Below are positions 7,105-7,850 of a stretch of DNA of 7,850 nt, in pieces (position 1 is the first letter of the stretch; every line of letters starts with the position of its first letter). The DNA is from Alphaproteobacteria bacterium (GTDB lineage: Bacteria > Pseudomonadota > Alphaproteobacteria > Micavibrionales > Micavibrionaceae), in contig JAGLKS010000086.1 of assembly GCA_023140905.1 (NCBI GenBank), positions 1 through 7,850 of the forward strand, given 5' to 3'. Under the pieces are notes generated by a model. The model did not search any database, had not been told where the DNA came from, and saw nothing but the letters and a program-made list of their open reading frames with translations. The position numbers were made by a program, and so were the translations under genes.

Positions 7105-7184
7105 GGTCGCAACTGCGACCTCGTTCCGTGAGGAACGGAGCTTGCGTGGCGTTTGAACGCTTTTGTCATCGAATGATGATAAAA
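7105..7184 (+). repeat. Cluster of four consecutive hairpins
   Basis: Immediately after the 6134 gene's stop are four adjacent inverted repeats. A: GGTCGC (7105-7110) / GCGACC (7115-7120), loop AACT. B: CGTTCC (7122-7127) / GGAACG (7132-7137), loop GTGA, a GNRA tetraloop if transcribed. C: GCGTT (7149-7153) / AACGC (7156-7160), in practice a GCGT/ACGC stem with loop TTGA, followed by TTTT. D: TTTTGTCATC (7161-7170) / GATGATAAAA (7175-7184) with one G-T pair, loop GAAT. C plus its T-run could be a weak terminator. The whole could be a structured 3' end, a small RNA or a repeat element. Confidence 0.65.
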
Positions 7185-7193
7185 CGGTATTAA
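7163..7193 (+). promoter_or_regulatory. Candidate surA promoter
   Basis: TTGTCA at 7163-7168 matches five of six bases of the -35 consensus. The -10 would be TATTAA at 7188-7193 (19-base spacer) or GTATTA at 7187-7192 (18-base spacer). The -35 lies inside hairpin D. A second -10-like TATAAA is at 7212-7217 without a good -35. The resulting leader would be about 65 bases. Confidence 0.35.
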
Positions 7194-7202
7194 GGTGGCC
7201 GG

Positions 7203-7235
7203 ATTTCAGAATATAAAGAGATAACTATCTGAAAT
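7203..7235 (+). promoter_or_regulatory. Inverted repeat in the surA leader
   Basis: ATTTCAGA (7203-7210) and TCTGAAAT (7228-7235) form a perfect 8-base inverted repeat around a 17-base AT-rich centre that contains the -10-like TATAAA. It could be a regulator-binding site or an RNA stem 20 bases upstream of the SD. Function is inference. Confidence 0.35.
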
Positions 7236-7254
7236 TAAGCAGAGATTATAAATT

Positions 7255-7262
7255 AGGAGAGG
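7255..7262 (+). promoter_or_regulatory. Strong ribosome binding site for surA
   Basis: AGGAGAGG lies just upstream of the ATG at 7265; its AGGAG core leaves a five-base spacer. It is the strongest SD in the window and fixes the surA start. Confidence 0.75.
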
Positions 7263-7264
7263 TT

Positions 7265-7850
7265 ATGACGAGTAAAATAACAACATCCCTGAATGGTACG
7301 GGCAAAAAAAATCTATATAAACGCTTTCATTTTGTTGCAGCATTTTTGTTGCTGTTTGTAAATGTTTGCGCGTCAGTTGCTATATGGTCGAGTGCTTGTG
7401 TTATGGCGGTGTCTTCTTTCTCAAAAGAGGCTGTAGCCGGTACTCAGGGCATTGTCGCAGTGGTTAACGATGATGTGATTACAGATAGCGACTTATCAAA
7501 CCGCATACATCTTATTATGACATCCTCGGAATTGCCGGATACGCAGCAAGTTCGTCAAAAGCTTGTGCAGCAGGTTTTAGGGAGTCTAATTAATGAGCAG
7601 CTTATGATACAAGAGGCAGAAAAATACAATTACAAGATTGAACAAGCTGAAATAAATGAAGGTTTTGCGCAGATAGCAAAGCAAAATAATATGACATCGA
7701 ATCAATTTAAAGCGATGCTTAAGCGGATTAAGGTTGATTTATCTACAATGTACCGGCAAGTAGAAGCCCAATTTGCTTGGGGAAAGGTCGTTCAGTCACA
7801 GTACCGTCCGCAAATTGTTATATCATCGCGTGATATTGATGATACGCTAG
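7265..7850 (+). CDS. surA: SurA-type periplasmic chaperone/peptidyl-prolyl isomerase, 3' end missing
   Basis: The first 195 residues of a protein that runs off the window. The ATG follows a strong SD. A polar, basic N-region (to R20) is followed by an unusually long hydrophobic stretch (about 21-50) and a possible signal peptidase site at AVA/GT (56-60). The mature part opens with GIVAVVNDDVITDSDLSNRI (62-81), the hallmark start of the SurA N-terminal domain. It continues with QKLVQQVLGSLINEQLMIQEAEKYNYKI (98-125, not shown in full as a motif): key residues are L108, I109, N110, E111, Q112 and E117. A further helical part follows to the edge. The parvulin isomerase domain would lie downstream. 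Known for the family: SurA escorts unfolded outer-membrane proteins across the periplasm to the BAM complex. In many Gram-negatives surA follows lptD; here the preceding gene is the NDUFA9-like one, and whatever follows is outside the window. Confidence 0.9.
   Translation, partial: MTSKITTSLNGTGKKNLYKRFHFVAAFLLLFVNVCASVAIWSSACVMAVSSFSKEAVAGTQGIVAVVNDDVITDSDLSNRIHLIMTSSELPDTQQVRQKLVQQVLGSLINEQLMIQEAEKYNYKIEQAEINEGFAQIAKQNNMTSNQFKAMLKRIKVDLSTMYRQVEAQFAWGKVVQSQYRPQIVISSRDIDDTL

Noticed and set aside
7307..7399. SurA as a lipoprotein, using C35 or C44.
   Set aside because: The residues before either cysteine (FVNVC, WSSAC) do not fit a lipobox, which needs Leu or a similar residue at -3 and Gly/Ala/Ser at -1.

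Overview
The window is a stretch of bacterial chromosome carrying six genes, all on the + strand, with gaps of roughly 130 to 225 bases between them. It begins inside a comM/yifB-type gene and ends inside a surA-type gene. The protein set points to a moderately AT-rich Gram-negative, most likely an alphaproteobacterium: a UvrD/PcrA helicase with the N-terminus I recall from that class, an NDUFA9-like atypical SDR, a SurA chaperone, and a GGDEF protein with an N-terminal 'PTPENYELWFVYF' segment. This placement is inference from family resemblance. All genes use standard stops, including TGA, and TGG for Trp.

Layout: (1) 1-1055, 3' part of a ComM-like Mg-chelatase-family AAA+ ATPase. (2) 1056-1227, promoter and leader. 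(3) 1228-2301, an unrecognised 357-residue protein with one Gly/Ala-rich hydrophobic segment. (4) 2302-2488, promoter candidates and a leader with an SD-preceded reading frame that stops just before the next gene. (5) 2489-3529, a cytoplasmic diguanylate cyclase with a GTG start. (6) 3530-3661, a probable terminator. (7) 3662-5908, a complete UvrD/PcrA/Rep-type helicase. (8) 5909-6133, two diverged copies of an 80-nt structured repeat. (9) 6134-7102, an NDUFA9-like NAD(P)-binding protein. (10) 7103-7264, four back-to-back hairpins, then a probable surA promoter, an inverted repeat and a strong SD. (11) 7265-7850, the 5' part of surA.

The genes do not form one pathway: DNA uptake/recombination, c-di-GMP signalling, DNA repair, respiratory complex I biogenesis and outer-membrane protein folding are all represented, and the spacing suggests mostly separate transcription units. 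I see no transposase, phage gene, CRISPR array, toxin-antitoxin pair or defence locus. The most unusual content is non-coding. The tandem repeats at 5912-6097 keep two internal hairpins at matching positions through compensatory base changes, and the 7105-7184 hairpin cluster fills most of a short gap. The 1228-2301 protein is the one gene of unknown function.
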